A stretch of DNA of 64,000 bases from Liolophura sinensis (GCF_032854445.1 NC_088306.1:6879924-6943923); one strand, 5' to 3'. Positions 1 through 11,262 are shown, counted from the stretch's first letter. The notes: generated by a model not told the origin, from the letters alone. Made by a program: numbers and translations.

Positions 1-620
1 TTTTAGACGTCATCTACATAAAATTGAGACTTCAAGATGTCTACTGACACGTGCCTGTCCTCGAGTGAACGTTCGAATTTTCAGTTTTATCCGGTGTTTC
101 CCTTCGCCCATCAACCCACTCAGGTCGCTGTATTTAGCAAGCGTAATTTTTTCGTCAGTTACCTCCCCTTACCTCAGTGAACTTGAAATGTCAGACAAGG
201 TACTGTGTTGTAAATATGCGGCCCACCATGTAACTTCAGTTTTGCCGTACAGATCGACGTGAATTACGAATACTTTACAAAACATTCTCGATAGACAGGA
301 AGATCGTATTTGGTTCACTAGACTTTTTTTCGTTTTAAATTCGTTTTTAATCTATTGTGTTGTTTACGCGTGCGATCCACAAGCGTACGTTGCATTGTGG
401 GAATCTTTGTGCTGCCTCATTTGCATATTATCTTGTCGAACGGACAGCTTAGAACAGTGCAGTGACGGATTTCCCCTTATAAATCTCTTGATTTACATTT
501 ATCGGAAAATATAGGCTCAGGAGGTTTAGATAAGAATCAAATGCAACTCATTTTTGTATTTAGCTGAACCAACTAAAAAATTCTTAATTTCGTTTTTAAA
601 GAAAGAATATGTTTTTCGCA
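1..620 (+). repeat. R1 dispersed repeat, copy A (open at left edge)
   Basis: Collinear with the reverse complement of about 24455-25022. Matching blocks include ATGTCTACTGAC, GTAACTTCAGTT, CCGTACAGATCG, AACGTTGCATTGTGGGAA (copy A: TACGTTGCATTGTGGGAA) and CTCATTTTTGTATTTAGCT. No coding frame is conserved between copies, and I see no terminal repeat. The class is unknown. Confidence 0.8.
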
Positions 621-692
621 CTGATCACCTGAGAATGGGATTTTGAGACTCCCCTGATGTCACAGATTAGCAGATTTTCGGCCATATCATGC

Positions 693-966
693 TTTATTTA
701 TTTATTTCATTTTATTGGTATTTTACGCCGTACTCACTTTGACGACGGCGGTCAGCATTAGGGTGGGTGGGGTGGGGGTGGGGGGATTCGGACAGAGCCC
801 GGAGGAAACCTACAACCATCCGGAGGTTTCTGTAAGACCTTCCCACTTATGGCCGGAGAGGAAGCCAGCATGGGCTGGTCTTGAACTCACGGCGACCGCA
901 TTGATGAGAGGCTCTTAGATCATTGCCTTGCCCAGTGCTGGCGTGCTAACCCCCTAGGCCACGTAC
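693..966 (-). mobile_element. tRNA-derived SINE, full length, diverged
   Basis: Tail TTTATTTATTTCATTTTATT, body TACGCCGTACTCA and GACGGCGGTCAGCATTA, head with GGTCTTGAACTCA (B box complement) ending near CCTAGGCCACG. Confidence 0.9.
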
Positions 967-970
967 CATG

Positions 971-1745
971 CTTAATACTTGCATTATGCTTGCTTTATAT
1001 ATGCTTTATACATGTCTTATACATGCTTTAGTAAAGAGCTCAAACTAACCCTTGTCAAACAATGAATGTATGCGACATATATCAAAGCGTGATTAATTAA
1101 AATTAATGTAAGTATTTTTACGACAATGATATGGACAAAAACATCTATTTGCAACATATGTATCATGCAGGACGATCCTCGTGTGAGGCACCCCTTCTGT
1201 GCATGTTGAAAAATACCATAGTTTATAGCTAAAGAAATGCAATTGACTTGAGTAGATTTGTGATGATTAATTTCACACTATCATTGTCGGAAATTTTTGA
1301 AAATGCTGATAGTGTGCCCTTGAGAGGGATACACAAGCTTCATTAAGTTGGAAATTTAAAAACTTCTGCGTGGTCTAGTGCATATCTTTGTGTTAAAATT
1401 TAATGCCATACAATTAGAAAAGATTTAATGAGTGAACGCTTTTGATTTGGTCTGTATATTCTAGACATCAGTTTGATGGGTTGGCTTTTGTGCGTTGTGT
1501 AATAGGGACAAAGATCCTATATTTTGGAATAAGGTACTGCATAACCATGTGTTTTAGTCTCGATTGGGTAGGTAACTTGTCTTTCTCATTCATATCATTG
1601 GCATATGTGCATATCCTAAATGAGGGGAGATATGTTTTTCACAGCGCTTGAGAAACGTTTTGATAAATGTAATACCTACTTTGAGACAGAAATCACTAAC
1701 TTATGGACGTAAACATTTCGTTGTTGTTGAACCTTTACCATTCAG
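971..1745. other. No recognised feature
   Basis: AT-rich spacer upstream of an old SINE and the first visible NEK exon. I searched it for kinase N-lobe coding and found none. Confidence 0.5.
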
Positions 1746-2010
1746 GTGGCCTCCGTGACAGACAGGTTACCGTGCTATCCCAGGGCAATGACCCTGAAGC
1801 CTCCTACCAGTGAAGTCTTAGTGAATTTAAGCCCAGTACATACTGCTTTTCTCCACGGTGGTACGTGGGAACGTCTGCTACCATTTTGTAGATGGTCGTG
1901 GGTTCCCCCCCCCCCACCACCACCCCCACCATAATGCTGGCGGTCGTAGTGCGAAATAGTCTTCAGTACAGCGTAAAGCACCAATGAAATCAATTCAAAT
2001 TTGTTGTTGT
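1746..2010 (+). mobile_element. tRNA-derived SINE, old, with poly-C tract
   Basis: Head GGCCTCCGTGACAGACAGG, body ATAATGCTGGCGGTCGTAGT, tail CAGCGTAAAGCACCAATGAA. A C-rich stretch at 1907-1935 interrupts the body. Confidence 0.8.
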
Positions 2011-2062
2011 GTCTCAATTTTCCATCAGTCACTACATTAAATATACGTCTTTTTCTTTCTAG

Positions 2063-5000
2063 GTGACCTTCGACAGAAGATCGTGCACCAGAACGGGGTT
2101 CACTTTTCAGAAGACGTAAGGGAATTCAGCATAACCTAGTATAACAGTAGACATCTAACCTAGATATGCATTCACGTGTACCTAGGCACACATCCTTGTT
2201 TCATACGTATTTTAAAGTTAGTGTTTTCATAATTGTAATAACCAAAAGCAGAATCTCCAGCGTTATATTCAGACAGGCTTTTTGAGTCTTTCTTAACCTT
2301 AAATTGCAGTAAAAGACTCTTATTCTCCAAAATGTGTTCTTTTTTTAATTTCCAGGTGATACTGGATTGGTTTGTTCAGATTTGTTTTGCCGTTAAGTAC
2401 ATACACAATCGACACATCCTTCACCGTGGTAAGTATATTTTGAATACTGTATTTCACATAATTCTTCGCTTCATTCTGATGGAATCCTCAACATTCTACT
2501 ATCAATTAAGACTTTTTTTTAAGGCAATTTTGTTTCATTTCTGGTCATCCAAGCTCATGTGCTGGCATCAAAAGCATCTTTTTAAGGCGTTTATGTGCTT
2601 CTAAACGTAGATTATTATGTATCAAACTTTAGGTGAAATACAATAATTTATGTGAAATACACCACACTTCAGGTGTGGCTGTCGGTGTGGCTGTCACTGT
2701 CGCTGTGGCTGTCGGTGTGTTTGTCTGTCTGGTTGTCAGTGTCACTGTCGGTATGGTTGTCTGTCTGGTTGTCCGTTTGGCTGTCTGTGGAGTTGTCGGT
2801 GTCGCTGTCGGTGTCTCTGTCGGTGTCAGTGTGGCTCTCGATGTAGAAGTCGGTGTGGCAGTAGGTGTCATTGTGGCTGCCGGTATCTGTCGGTGTGGCT
2901 GCCGAAATAGAAATATTCTAGAATTCTGTCGGAGTGGCTGTGGGTGTCAGTGTGGCTGTCGGTGTCTCTTGGTGTGGCTGCAGTGTGGCTGTTGGCCTTC
3001 ATTTAGGCTTTTTCCTTAAATGTGGGTTGGGTGTGTACAAAATACACCAATACGATCGCCGAGAGTTCCAATCCAGCTCATGTTGGCCACATTTCCGGTC
3101 GTACTCTGGAAGGTCTCTTAGCAACTTGCGGATGGTGGTGGGTTCTTTCTACCTCTACCCGTGCTCCTTCCACCATAATGCTGGCCGCCGTCGTATAAAT
3201 GAAATACCCTTGAGTAGGGTGTAAATCTTTCAATCAAATAAATCAAATTAAATATTTCCATGAGCCAAGGAAGGCTCATACGTACAGACTGGAATCCGGC
3301 TTAGTGCCTAGCAAAGGGTGGAAGTTTCATTAAGAACTCTCATTTTCTATATCCATAAAGCTGAAACTGTATGAAAATAAATAAAAGTGTCATGTCCGAC
3401 ATTCATACACCATTCGTAGTCCGAAAAGGGCGTTCCAAGTCGATAATCGCAAGATTCATTTCCACAACAACGTTTAACACATACTCCCAAAGACAAAGGT
3501 ATGTAAGAAATTATACAAATAAGAAAAAAAGCCGGTAACACACAAGAGAGAAGCGGTCATCAGTTTTCAGTGATGCCGGGCAGACAGTGGATATTCCAGG
3601 CATATGACATAGCCGTTTGACTTTCCGTTAATTACATCACAAGCATGATACCTTTAACATGATACTCTCCATGCCTCGTTGAAACTATCAGACTCTTTGT
3701 CGGTTACTGTTCGAACCCAGCTCTCGCTGTTTTTGCTACTTTTTAAAGTTTTAATAGAGATGTATGACGTAGCTGGCGCACGTCGGTTGTTTACTTTGGG
3801 CATTTTGATTTACTCCACTCATAAGACTATAACCGCCATTAATAGAGCCTAACTGAAAAATCCTGAAACACGGCGTTTAACACATTTCACAAAATCAATC
3901 TTTTCGTTCCAGATCTGAAAACACAGAACATCTTCATAACGATTGATAACATCATCAAGCTGGGAGATTTCGGCATATCGCGTGTTGTGAGCGACAACAG
4001 CGGCTTTGCTCTGACGGCCATTGGAACACCATATTACCTGAGTCCGGAAATATGCAGGAAGCAGCCGCATCCTTTGGTCATCTGTTTTCTTTGGTCATCT
4101 GTTTTCCTTGGTCATCTGTTTTCTGTGGTCATAGATAAACCCTGAAAAGATGTCAGGATTAGTCATCTACCGGTATCGGAAGGGACTAGAGGATCATACC
4201 TCGGCTATCCATCCGAGCGTCCGCCCGTCTGTCAGTCACCTGGTCAGGAATCTATTTCCTGGGCTTAGAATAGTTCATTCCTGGCTTTCCCCCGGACTCT
4301 GCCCGGTTTCATACCCCCATAATGCTGGCCGCAGTCGTATAAGTGAAATATTCTTGAGTACGGTGTAAAACACCAATTAAAAAAATATATAGACTAGTTC
4401 AAAGAAATTAAATGAAACTTGGTACAAGACTTAAACGTGACGACTTACAGATTAATTTTGAATTGTGTGAAGTTTTGTTTCATTTGTGATAAAATTATGC
4501 CCGATTTATTTCATATTTTGGACATCCATACGTTTTGTTTTCCCTAAACAGTCTGCCGTATTGAATTCACGACGACGTTCACTTGGCCGTTTGCGCAGTT
4601 CCTTGAAGACTGATTGTCAATATTGTCACCGAAAAGGCGATAATTCAACCAATATAGCGTGAATTCCACCAATATGGCATGCAGTCCACCAATATGGCAT
4701 TCCACCAATATGGTGTACTTTTCACCAATATGGCGTATTTTTCACCAATATGGCGTGTATTTATGTATCACAAGAGAAAAGGAATGTTAGGACCAAGTCA
4801 AAGGTCGGTTGTTTACCACGGATTTCTTCCACCCCAAAAAATGATCGCACCAGAGAAAAGGTCTTGTGTATGGCGTTAAACAATAATCATTCAGTCGATC
4901 TGACACCTTCGATTTTCCATTTTCCTCGTATTTTCAGCACCTTAACTCTTCCAGCTATAATCACAAAAGCGACATTTGGTCGGTGGGTTGCGTCTTGTAC

Positions 5001-8000
5001 GAGTTATGTGCTCTTCGTGTTCCCTTTGATGCTTCAAATATCATCCAGCTTGCCATGAAGATTGTGAAGTGTGAATATCCCCCTCTGCCTGCGTGAGTAA
5101 TAAGTATGTAGTTTGCTTTAGAGGCCTCACTGTAAGGGTTAGTTAAAGCGCTGGCTCGCTGCAGCTGTCTCGCTCTTGACCAATATCCTCACATGTTCGG
5201 AAATCAGGTGTTGTTCTTCGCTTGAAGCTGTAAAGTCAGGAAGTGTGTCCAGTACCCGGCGAATGGGCACTCCGGTTTCCTCCACTCATAAACCTGTCCG
5301 TCGTGATTAAAAGGAAATATTCTAGAATACGGCGTTAAACACCAAATAAATAAATACATAAATCAATCCATATGTATTCGCTAGATTGTGCTTACATTCT
5401 TTGTGATGATACAGCTGGCTTGGATACCTGCTCACTTGCAAGACTCTGACGGTCTTGTTCCAAATACAGCGTACCTGTGATGGTTATTAATTCTTCACCT
5501 ACAGGAGGACAGTAGGTTTGAACCCTTTTCGAGAGTCCATCAGTCGATCTGTCCGTCAGACAAATTTTCCGAACATTAGTTCACCGTATTGACTTCAGAC
5601 CTTCTCACGTACGGCCGGAGAGGAAGCCAGCATGAGCTGGACTTGAACTCACAGCGACCGCATTGGTGAGAGGCTCCTGGGTCATTACGCTGCGCTAGCG
5701 CGCTAACCGACTGAGCCACGGAGGCCCCACACCGTATTGAATTAAAGCCTTCAAGTTTGAATTTCGGGCCGTTTTGTTAATGGATTTTGTTCATTTCTTG
5801 ACAAAATTATGGCTGTTTGTATGCACGTAAAAACTCTTCGGGGTTCTTTTTTTCCCAATGATTTCCTTGTTACGAAATTAGGCTTAGTTCATGGCTTCAC
5901 AATAAGAAGTGACGTGTCAAGTTCCAATTTTGAACTGTTGTGCCATATTTTCTATAATATTATGACCGTTTATATGTTGTTCGGAACTGTAACAGTGCAC
6001 GGCGTTGCCGAGACAACTTTCTCGGAGCGCTTCGTCTATTTTCAACAAAATTATGCTGGTTGTTCTTCTGTGGGCTTTTGTGGGCAAGGCTAGTATTCCA
6101 GTGGCTCAAACTGTTACAGGTCTTTTCATTACATCAGAACGCTTTTCACATAATAACAGTGCTGAGAGGTTGGCGCAAGGAAACATGACTAGTCGACGGT
6201 ATAATGTGACTTGATGGAGTGTCCTGTCGGGTGTCCTGTCGGGTGTCTTTGGCATGATACTTCATTGACGGCAGCACTTTGGCGGCTTGGACTCGCCATG
6301 TCACAAGACACAGTATATAGTATATATACACACACACCTAATAACTCCTCGTCGTCATATGATTGAAAAATTGTTAAGTATGATGTTAAACCCAAAGCAT
6401 TCATTCATTCATTTTTCTGTGGTACAGAAAATTTGGCCCGATAATCCAGGACCTAGCCAAGGTGTGTCTGCAAGCTTCTCCGGAGAAACGACCATCAGCC
6501 TCGCAAATATTGTCCATCCCGTCTCTGTTGCCCTTTGTCCAGGGCTATGTCAGCAGACAGAACACGCTGGTGCGCTCACACCGTTCCCAAGCCGGCAGGA
6601 GCACGCCAACGGACATCATCCGAAATCGTGTCATTTCTAAAAGAGAGCTGTGTTCCCGCCAAAGTCTGCAAGGCGCCTCCCCGGAATCACCACCGTCAAA
6701 AACGTCCAAACCTTCTACGCCACTACTCTTGGGACAGAGGAGTCGGGATAGAACTCCGTGCGCCAGCCCTATGGCAAGAAGAGGCGTCGTAGGCGAGCGC
6801 CAGAATTGTTTAATTAAGGTAGGCATTTGTTTAGATGATATGTTTGAGTATTATTCTCTGATCTCACTGATCCTGGGACCTTGCTGACAATAAGCGATCG
6901 TCGTCGGTTATGTGCTTTTGTCGTTAACTTGTCAAAGGGCGGTAGTTTTCCCCGGTTAGTCGGATTTTCTCGACCTATAATACTGACAGCCATCGTATTA
7001 GTGATGAACTCCTGACTACTCTTTTAAACAAGAGTCAAATAAATAAATGATCATATTATGTTTAGTTAGCTTATAACAGACATGTTGGGGCCTCCGTGGC
7101 TCAGTTGGTTAGCGCTTTAGAGCAGCGTAATGACCCAGGAGTCTCTCACCAATGCGGTCGCTGTGAGTTCAAGTCCAACTCATGCTGGCTTTCTCTCCGG
7201 CCGTATGTGGGAAGGTCTGTCAGCTACCTGCGGATGGTCGTGGGTTTCCTCCGGGTTCTGCCCGGTTTCCACCCACCATAATGCTGGCCGCCGTCGTATA
7301 AGTAAAATATTCTTGAGTACGGCGTAAAACACCAATCAAAAAAAAAAAAAAATAAAAACAGACTTGTTTGTTTGAGTACCGCAATACTATAATCAAATAA
7401 ATAAATAAATAAATAAAAAGGCTTTGAAAAAAAACGCCGGCTCTCCCCTTTCCTCCACTGATAAACCTGATCGCCATTGAGGATAGTGAGAAATTCATGG
7501 GTATAACGTTAAATACTATCAATCTACAAAGCATTCCGATAGCGCCACTCCCACCACAGCTTAATGTACAAACTCCCATAATATATACAAAGGGGCAGTT
7601 CTAAGGGGCAATGCGTGGGTGTCCTATGTATCAATGGAGAAGAATTGTTTTAACATCCAGAATGTTTATCACTGCTAAAATTAAATGAACTTTAATGAAA
7701 TTTAATTTTCGGTCACTTGACTCCCCTGCGCCATTGCGTAACAAAACCGTGAAACTCGGGAAGGTATAGGGAAATGACCAAGGGCGGCTTACGGAGAGCT
7801 GTACCTGGTAAAAACTGTAATGCACAGTATGGTCACTATAGACAAGAGGCCTGTCGCTACTGAAAGGGCAATTGCTAGCATGTGGTCTGTCTCCAAATCA
7901 ACAGGTTAAAGCACAAATAAACTGGAGTAGCTTATGTTTTTTTTTTCTACAGAGTGATCGAACACCCCCAGGATCTGCCGAAATTCGCAAGATCACCCTG

Positions 8001-8129
8001 AAGAAATTGGAAGGAGCCACTCCGAAGATTTCCCAGATGATCCTTCGCCAACGTGCCGTACAGTCGGCTCATTGTACAAGATCAACTGACGTACCAAAGG
8101 TCTCTTTATCTCCTTGTTATTTTTGCTAA
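2063..8129 (+). CDS. NIMA-related kinase (NEK1/3/5-like), partial, six exons
   Basis: Serine/threonine kinase of the NEK family, which acts in cilium, centrosome and cell-cycle control. Exons read from splice sites: 2063-2115, 2356-2428, 3913-4066, 4955-5092, 6428-6818 and 7953-8099 (or on to a stop at 8127-8129). Joined in phase they give GDLRQKI, VILDWFVQICFAVKYIH, HRDLKTQNIF (catalytic loop), GDFGISR, IGTPYYLSPEIC (activation segment), YNHKSDIWSVGCVLYEL and SPEKRPSASQIL (end of the C-lobe). After these comes a basic Ser/Pro-rich tail (PESPPSKTSKPSTP) with no domain I recognise. Oddities: no exon for the glycine loop or VAIK lysine was found upstream, although the window starts only 2 kb before; the donor after exon 3 is not GT; and exon 6 has a weak donor (AAG|GTCTCT) and may instead be terminal. 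It could be a real gene with exons off the left edge or a decaying paralogue. The family call is secure; the subfamily is inferred. Confidence 0.82.
2673..2997 (+). repeat. Hexamer-based minisatellite (GTCGGT/GTGGCT)
   Basis: About 320 bp of variants of GTCGGTGTGGCTGTCGGTGT in a NEK intron. Because the period is a multiple of 3, several frames stay open (Pro-Thr repeats on the minus strand). Not a gene. Confidence 0.9.
3048..3250 (+). mobile_element. SINE lacking its 5' head
   Basis: From GAGTTCCAATCCAGCTCATG to AATCAAATAAATC; no A-box part. Confidence 0.8.
3347..3541 (-). CDS. Small ORF with signal-peptide-like start, Cys-rich, hypothetical
   Basis: A 64-residue reading frame in a NEK intron, opposite strand. 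The start MLPAFFLICIISYIPLSLG looks like a secretion signal, followed by CVKRCCGNESC and later EWC. I do not recognise a family. A decayed related stretch at about 12410-12490 shares the bases encoding YRLGTP on the same strand. This may be one exon of a secreted protein or a piece of a repeat; no acceptor or donor could be settled. Confidence 0.25.
   Translation of the reverse strand: MLPAFFLICIISYIPLSLGVCVKRCCGNESCDYRLGTPFSDYEWCMNVGHDTFIYFHTVSALWI
4060..4135 (+). repeat. 20-bp tandem repeat abutting NEK exon 3
   Basis: About three and a half copies of a unit like TTTGGTCATCTGTTTTCC begin just after the coding match ends (AAG CAG CC at 4066). Phase requires the exon to end after CAGCC, but the next bases are GCATCC, not GT. 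The repeat may have replaced the original donor. A weak alternative is TTTG|GTCATC at 4075 joined to an acceptor ending at 4937, which would insert about ten residues before YNHKSD. Confidence 0.7.
4155..4391 (+). mobile_element. SINE, 5' part diverged
   Basis: GCCGCAGTCGTATAAGTGAA and TTGAGTACGGTGTAAAACAC mark the 3' half; the head is not recognisable. Confidence 0.75.
4643..4762 (+). repeat. Tandem CACCAATATGGC motif, six copies
   Basis: Six copies of CACCAATATGG with 5-10 bp of variable sequence between them, in the NEK intron upstream of exon 4. Confidence 0.8.
5222..5365 (+). mobile_element. Second SINE-tail family, fragment
   Basis: CACTCCGGTTTCCTCCACTC, ATAAACCTGTCCGTCGTGAT and TACGGCGTTAAACACCAAAT. 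Distinct from the main SINE body (ACTGACCGCC region instead of GCTGGCCGCC). Confidence 0.65.
5598..5728 (-). mobile_element. SINE, 5' half only
   Basis: Well preserved head: GGCCGGAGAGGAAGCCAGCA, then the B-box complement, then CTGAGCCACGGAGGCCCC. Confidence 0.85.
5749..6070. repeat. Diverged short repeats around AAAATTATGGCTGTTTGTAT
   Basis: Blocks ACAAAATTATGGCTGTTTGT (near 5803), ATTATGACCGTTTATATG (near 5958) and CAAAATTATGCTGGTTGTTC (near 6046), plus one at 4490 (ATAAAATTATGCCCGATT). They suggest an old tandem or dispersed element in NEK introns. Confidence 0.35.
6900..7060 (+). mobile_element. Second SINE-tail family, fragment
   Basis: CTTGTCAAAGGGCGGTAGTT, ACTGACAGCCATCGTATTAG and AGTCAAATAAATAAATGATC. 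Confidence 0.6.
7087..7356 (+). mobile_element. tRNA-derived SINE, full length, with target-site duplication
   Basis: Starts GGGGCCTCCGTGGCTCAG and ends in poly-A. Flanked by AACAGACATGTT and AACAGACTTGTT, one mismatch. In the NEK intron between exons 5 and 6. Confidence 0.93.
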
Positions 8130-8155
8130 TTACAAATTTTGTTTATTTCAGATAT

Positions 8156-8277
8156 CTGCGGATGGTCTTGGGTCCCACCTGGGCTCTACCCGGTTTCTTC
8201 CCACCATAATGCTGGCCACCATCGTATAAGTGAAATATTCTTGAGTACGGCGTAAAACACCAACCAAATAAAGTAAA
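8156..8277 (+). mobile_element. 5'-truncated SINE with target-site duplication
   Basis: Only the 3' half remains (GCGGATGGTCTTGGG to AATAAAGTAAA). Flanked on both sides by TTATTTCAGATAT (8143-8155 and 8278-8290), which shows truncation at integration. Confidence 0.9.
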
Positions 8278-8569
8278 TTATTTCAGATATTGCTGACCAT
8301 ATAATGTACAAATGTGCAATAAATATAGAATAAAAATAAGTACATGTACTACAGAAAGGGTTAGTACTTAAAAACAGAAGTACATCCGAATAGATATTGT
8401 AATTCAAATAGTGGGTCACACAAGACGCAATTTCGCCTTTTCAGCCTTGTTGGCAGTATCCATGGATATTGTATGGATGAATACTTTGAGTCATACATAT
8501 AGAGTAGATTAAGCAGAAACACTGAATCTCGTCAAACGGATATATATTTAAACATAGGACCTAAAAACG

Positions 8570-8735
8570 CTTGTCGTTCAATCACAGATAACCGAGGTGC
8601 GGGCTTAATAATGCCTTTGAACAGTGAGTTTGCACAATTCACTGCCCTCGCTGTTCGTGGCCATGGTAACAGTAAGGGTTGATGACGCTGGTGAGACCAT
8701 TTGCGCAGTCTAAATTTCATTGACGACCAAAAGGA
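8570..8735 (+). repeat. R2 dispersed repeat, copy 1
   Basis: Aligns with 15922-16085: TCAATCAC...CGAGGTGC, CCCTCGCTG, GGCCAT(G/C)GTAACAGTAAG, TTTGCGCAG and GACCAAA/GTCCAAA in the same order. Unclassified. Confidence 0.7.
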
Positions 8736-10430
8736 GGGGGTTTCGAGCTAGAACTCATCTATCGCTAATAGTGAAAATGTCCTACTGTATCATGTGACCT
8801 GTCAAAATGCTAGGCAACTATTCCGGTGACACAGTATAATTTATTAAAAAAAAATTCGCAAAAATTTACTTAGAGTAGACAAACGATGGAGAAAACTGAG
8901 GAGTTGAACTTTTGTGAACTTGAAGTTTGTAAAAGAAAAAAGTGTCATTTTTCCCTATGGAATACGCTGAGAAAAATGAGGTGAATGAATATCTACATAG
9001 GCTGCCTAACATTTTTCACAAGTCACATGATATAGGAGGACTATTTTTACCTTCAACGACAAAAGAATTCAAACTCGAAACTATCCTATTGTCTTCCACA
9101 AATAGTGTGTGTGTGGTTTTCGCCCGGCATTCCTCTTTCGTCCACTCATAAATTTGACCTCCTTGGTATAAGTCATATATTTTAACAACCAAAAACAGTA
9201 AAAACACAAGTGGTTTCGAGTGTGACGTGACACACCTGTTTTGATGTAAACAACAGTTTTACTAAATTTGTTACACATGCATTACATCTGTCTGTAAGAC
9301 GTATATATTTATGTACACAGTTGTTGGACTTCTATTATTAGAAGAGGTGCCCCCAAATACCTTGTATACAATACTATCTGTTCTTTTCTCATTTAAGAAA
9401 GAATGAATAAATAATTCCGACGTAACCCTACTTTGGCAATATTGCAGTACTATTGGCACATGGGAAGGCAGAAATCGTGGAAACCAAATTTGAGAATATC
9501 TTTTCTCACCTTTTATTAGAAGTTTTCACCGTTCTTCTGTTTTCTACTCCTTTAATGTTTGTGCAGTCACCCTTGCCATCAGTTTGTCTATACAAGGAGT
9601 TGACCAAGATCCGAGCCCTCTCCGTAGATAGCAGCGCTATGTTGAATCCTGCTCCTGGTGGCAAAGGTGAAGCGGAGTTTACACGTCGCCCTCGCGAGTG
9701 TGGTCTGTTAGGATTCGAAAAATCTTGACTAGAATGCGTTGAGGGACGTTACTACAATGCAGGTGCCAGAAGGTCCATATAGAGCGATGAACAAGCGAGA
9801 CCTATTTGACCGAGAAACCTTGCCAATGACCTTTGTGCGACGATTGCCTGCATTAACGACGTTTAAAGCCTGGATCCACCACTGACCTGAAGATTTAAGT
9901 ACCAAAAAATTAAAAATTTTATGAGCAAATAAGCTAATGCTTTACTTTTACAAACAAAACTGTCTTGATATCACTGGTAAAGGGAAAACCAACAAATTTT
10001 CTATTTTTTGCTTTTAAAGATTTGCATCTGCTTTTAAACTTCATTCTAGTTGTAATATGTATAAGATTTCCAAATGGCATTCTAGTGCTTTTGCCTCGTT
10101 CTCACGCTCGTGTGTGAACTGAACGCTTTCACAACTCGTGTTCGATAGTGTAAACATTGTGTAATTATATTTAAAAAGCTTAAATATAAAAAATATATTT
10201 TGGCAACCCTGTTTTGTTTGTTTTTTCTCCTTTCGTTTAATAATTTTTCTTGAACATCCTTAACGTGGATACAAATATTACATTTGAAAAAGAAACCATG
10301 TGAACAGAATGTTCTAAAACCATATGGCGCCCATGTTGGAGCAAAATGACCTGGAGATAGGAGCGAAATGACCGGGAGTATGGAGCGAAATGGCTTATAA
10401 TTGTCGCCTTTCTCGAGTTAAAATTAAATT
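8736..10430. other. Intergenic, no gene seen
   Basis: AT-rich spacer between NEK and TNF. A weak piece of the second SINE-tail family lies at about 9115-9195 (CATTCCTCTTTCGTCCACTC). Nothing else recognised. Confidence 0.5.
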
Positions 10431-10439
10431 TATCCATTC

Positions 10440-10949
10440 AGCCGATTTTTTCTTTTACGATGTCTTTCACTTATACGACGACGATCAGCATTACGTTGGG
10501 AGGGAACTTATAAAAATAAATCATAGCTGTATTCGAGGTGTTGTTAGTACTGAAGTAAGCATGGAGGTCCACTGCTGGCCCAGTTGGTTAAAGAATGGTT
10601 TTTACATCAGTTAATCCACCTAGATCAAGAGTGTTTGTGGGATTCAATTCACTGAGCATTGGTTCCGTTAAGGGTCTAATGCTTGTAGGATCCTTCGCGA
10701 AGGTTTCCTCCACCCATGCCCTAATTAAGAAGAGTCGTGGGGTAGTGTTGGTCCAATGATAAAAGGTGCTCGCCTTTCAAATACGAGGACACACGAGGTG
10801 CAGAGAATTTATTGTTACTTTATTGGTGTTACTTACAGCCGGACAGGAAGCAAGCATGAGCTGGACTTGAACTAACAGCGACCGCATTGGTGAGAGGGTC
10901 CTCAGCCATTACGCTGCGCTAGCGTAACCAACTGAGCCACGGCGGCCCC
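10440..10949 (-). mobile_element. SINE fragments, including a 5' half at 10810-10949
   Basis: A tail piece at 10440-10515 (TTATACGACGACGATCAGCA) and a second copy with a short tail joined to the head (AGCATGAGCTGGACTTGAAC, CCAACTGAGCCACGGCGGCC). The middle of the second copy is deleted. Confidence 0.75.
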
Positions 10950-11104
10950 CAGAGAGTTTATAGATTCCCCCACTGTCTCGGATGGTCGGGCCTTGGCGAT
11001 AAAAAGCGGTTGAACATCTTTGCCTAGGCCGTTTGCTTAATCTAACGTCCTTTGATAATCTCTTGTCTTTTACCAATATTCTGTGTATCTTTGTACGTCA
11101 TATG

Positions 11105-11262
11105 TCGGGATCCGGCCGGACGTGGGAAGGTCTTCCAGCAACCTGCTGGTGGTCGTGGGTTCCCACCGGTTGTGCCCGGTTTCCTCTCACCATAATGCCG
11201 ATCGCCGTCGTATAGTTAAATATTCTTGAGTAAAACACCAATCAAATAAATAAATAAATATA
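11105..11262 (+). mobile_element. SINE 3' half
   Basis: GGACGTGGGAAGGTCTTCCA to CACCAATCAAATAAATAAAT. A further tail scrap lies at 11330-11395. Confidence 0.8.

Noticed and set aside
2629-2997. Long open frames with Pro-Thr or Val-Gly repeats
   Set aside because: They are products of a hexamer tandem repeat; frames are open on both strands and there is no splice or start context.
4643-4762. Array of CArG-type regulatory boxes
   Set aside because: CCAATATGG has five, not six, A/T bases between CC and GG; the intronic tandem context suggests slippage rather than an enhancer.
7087-7180. tRNA gene
   Set aside because: The A and B boxes belong to a SINE head; no folded acceptor stem is present and a SINE body follows. 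The same holds for every other tRNA-like head in the window.
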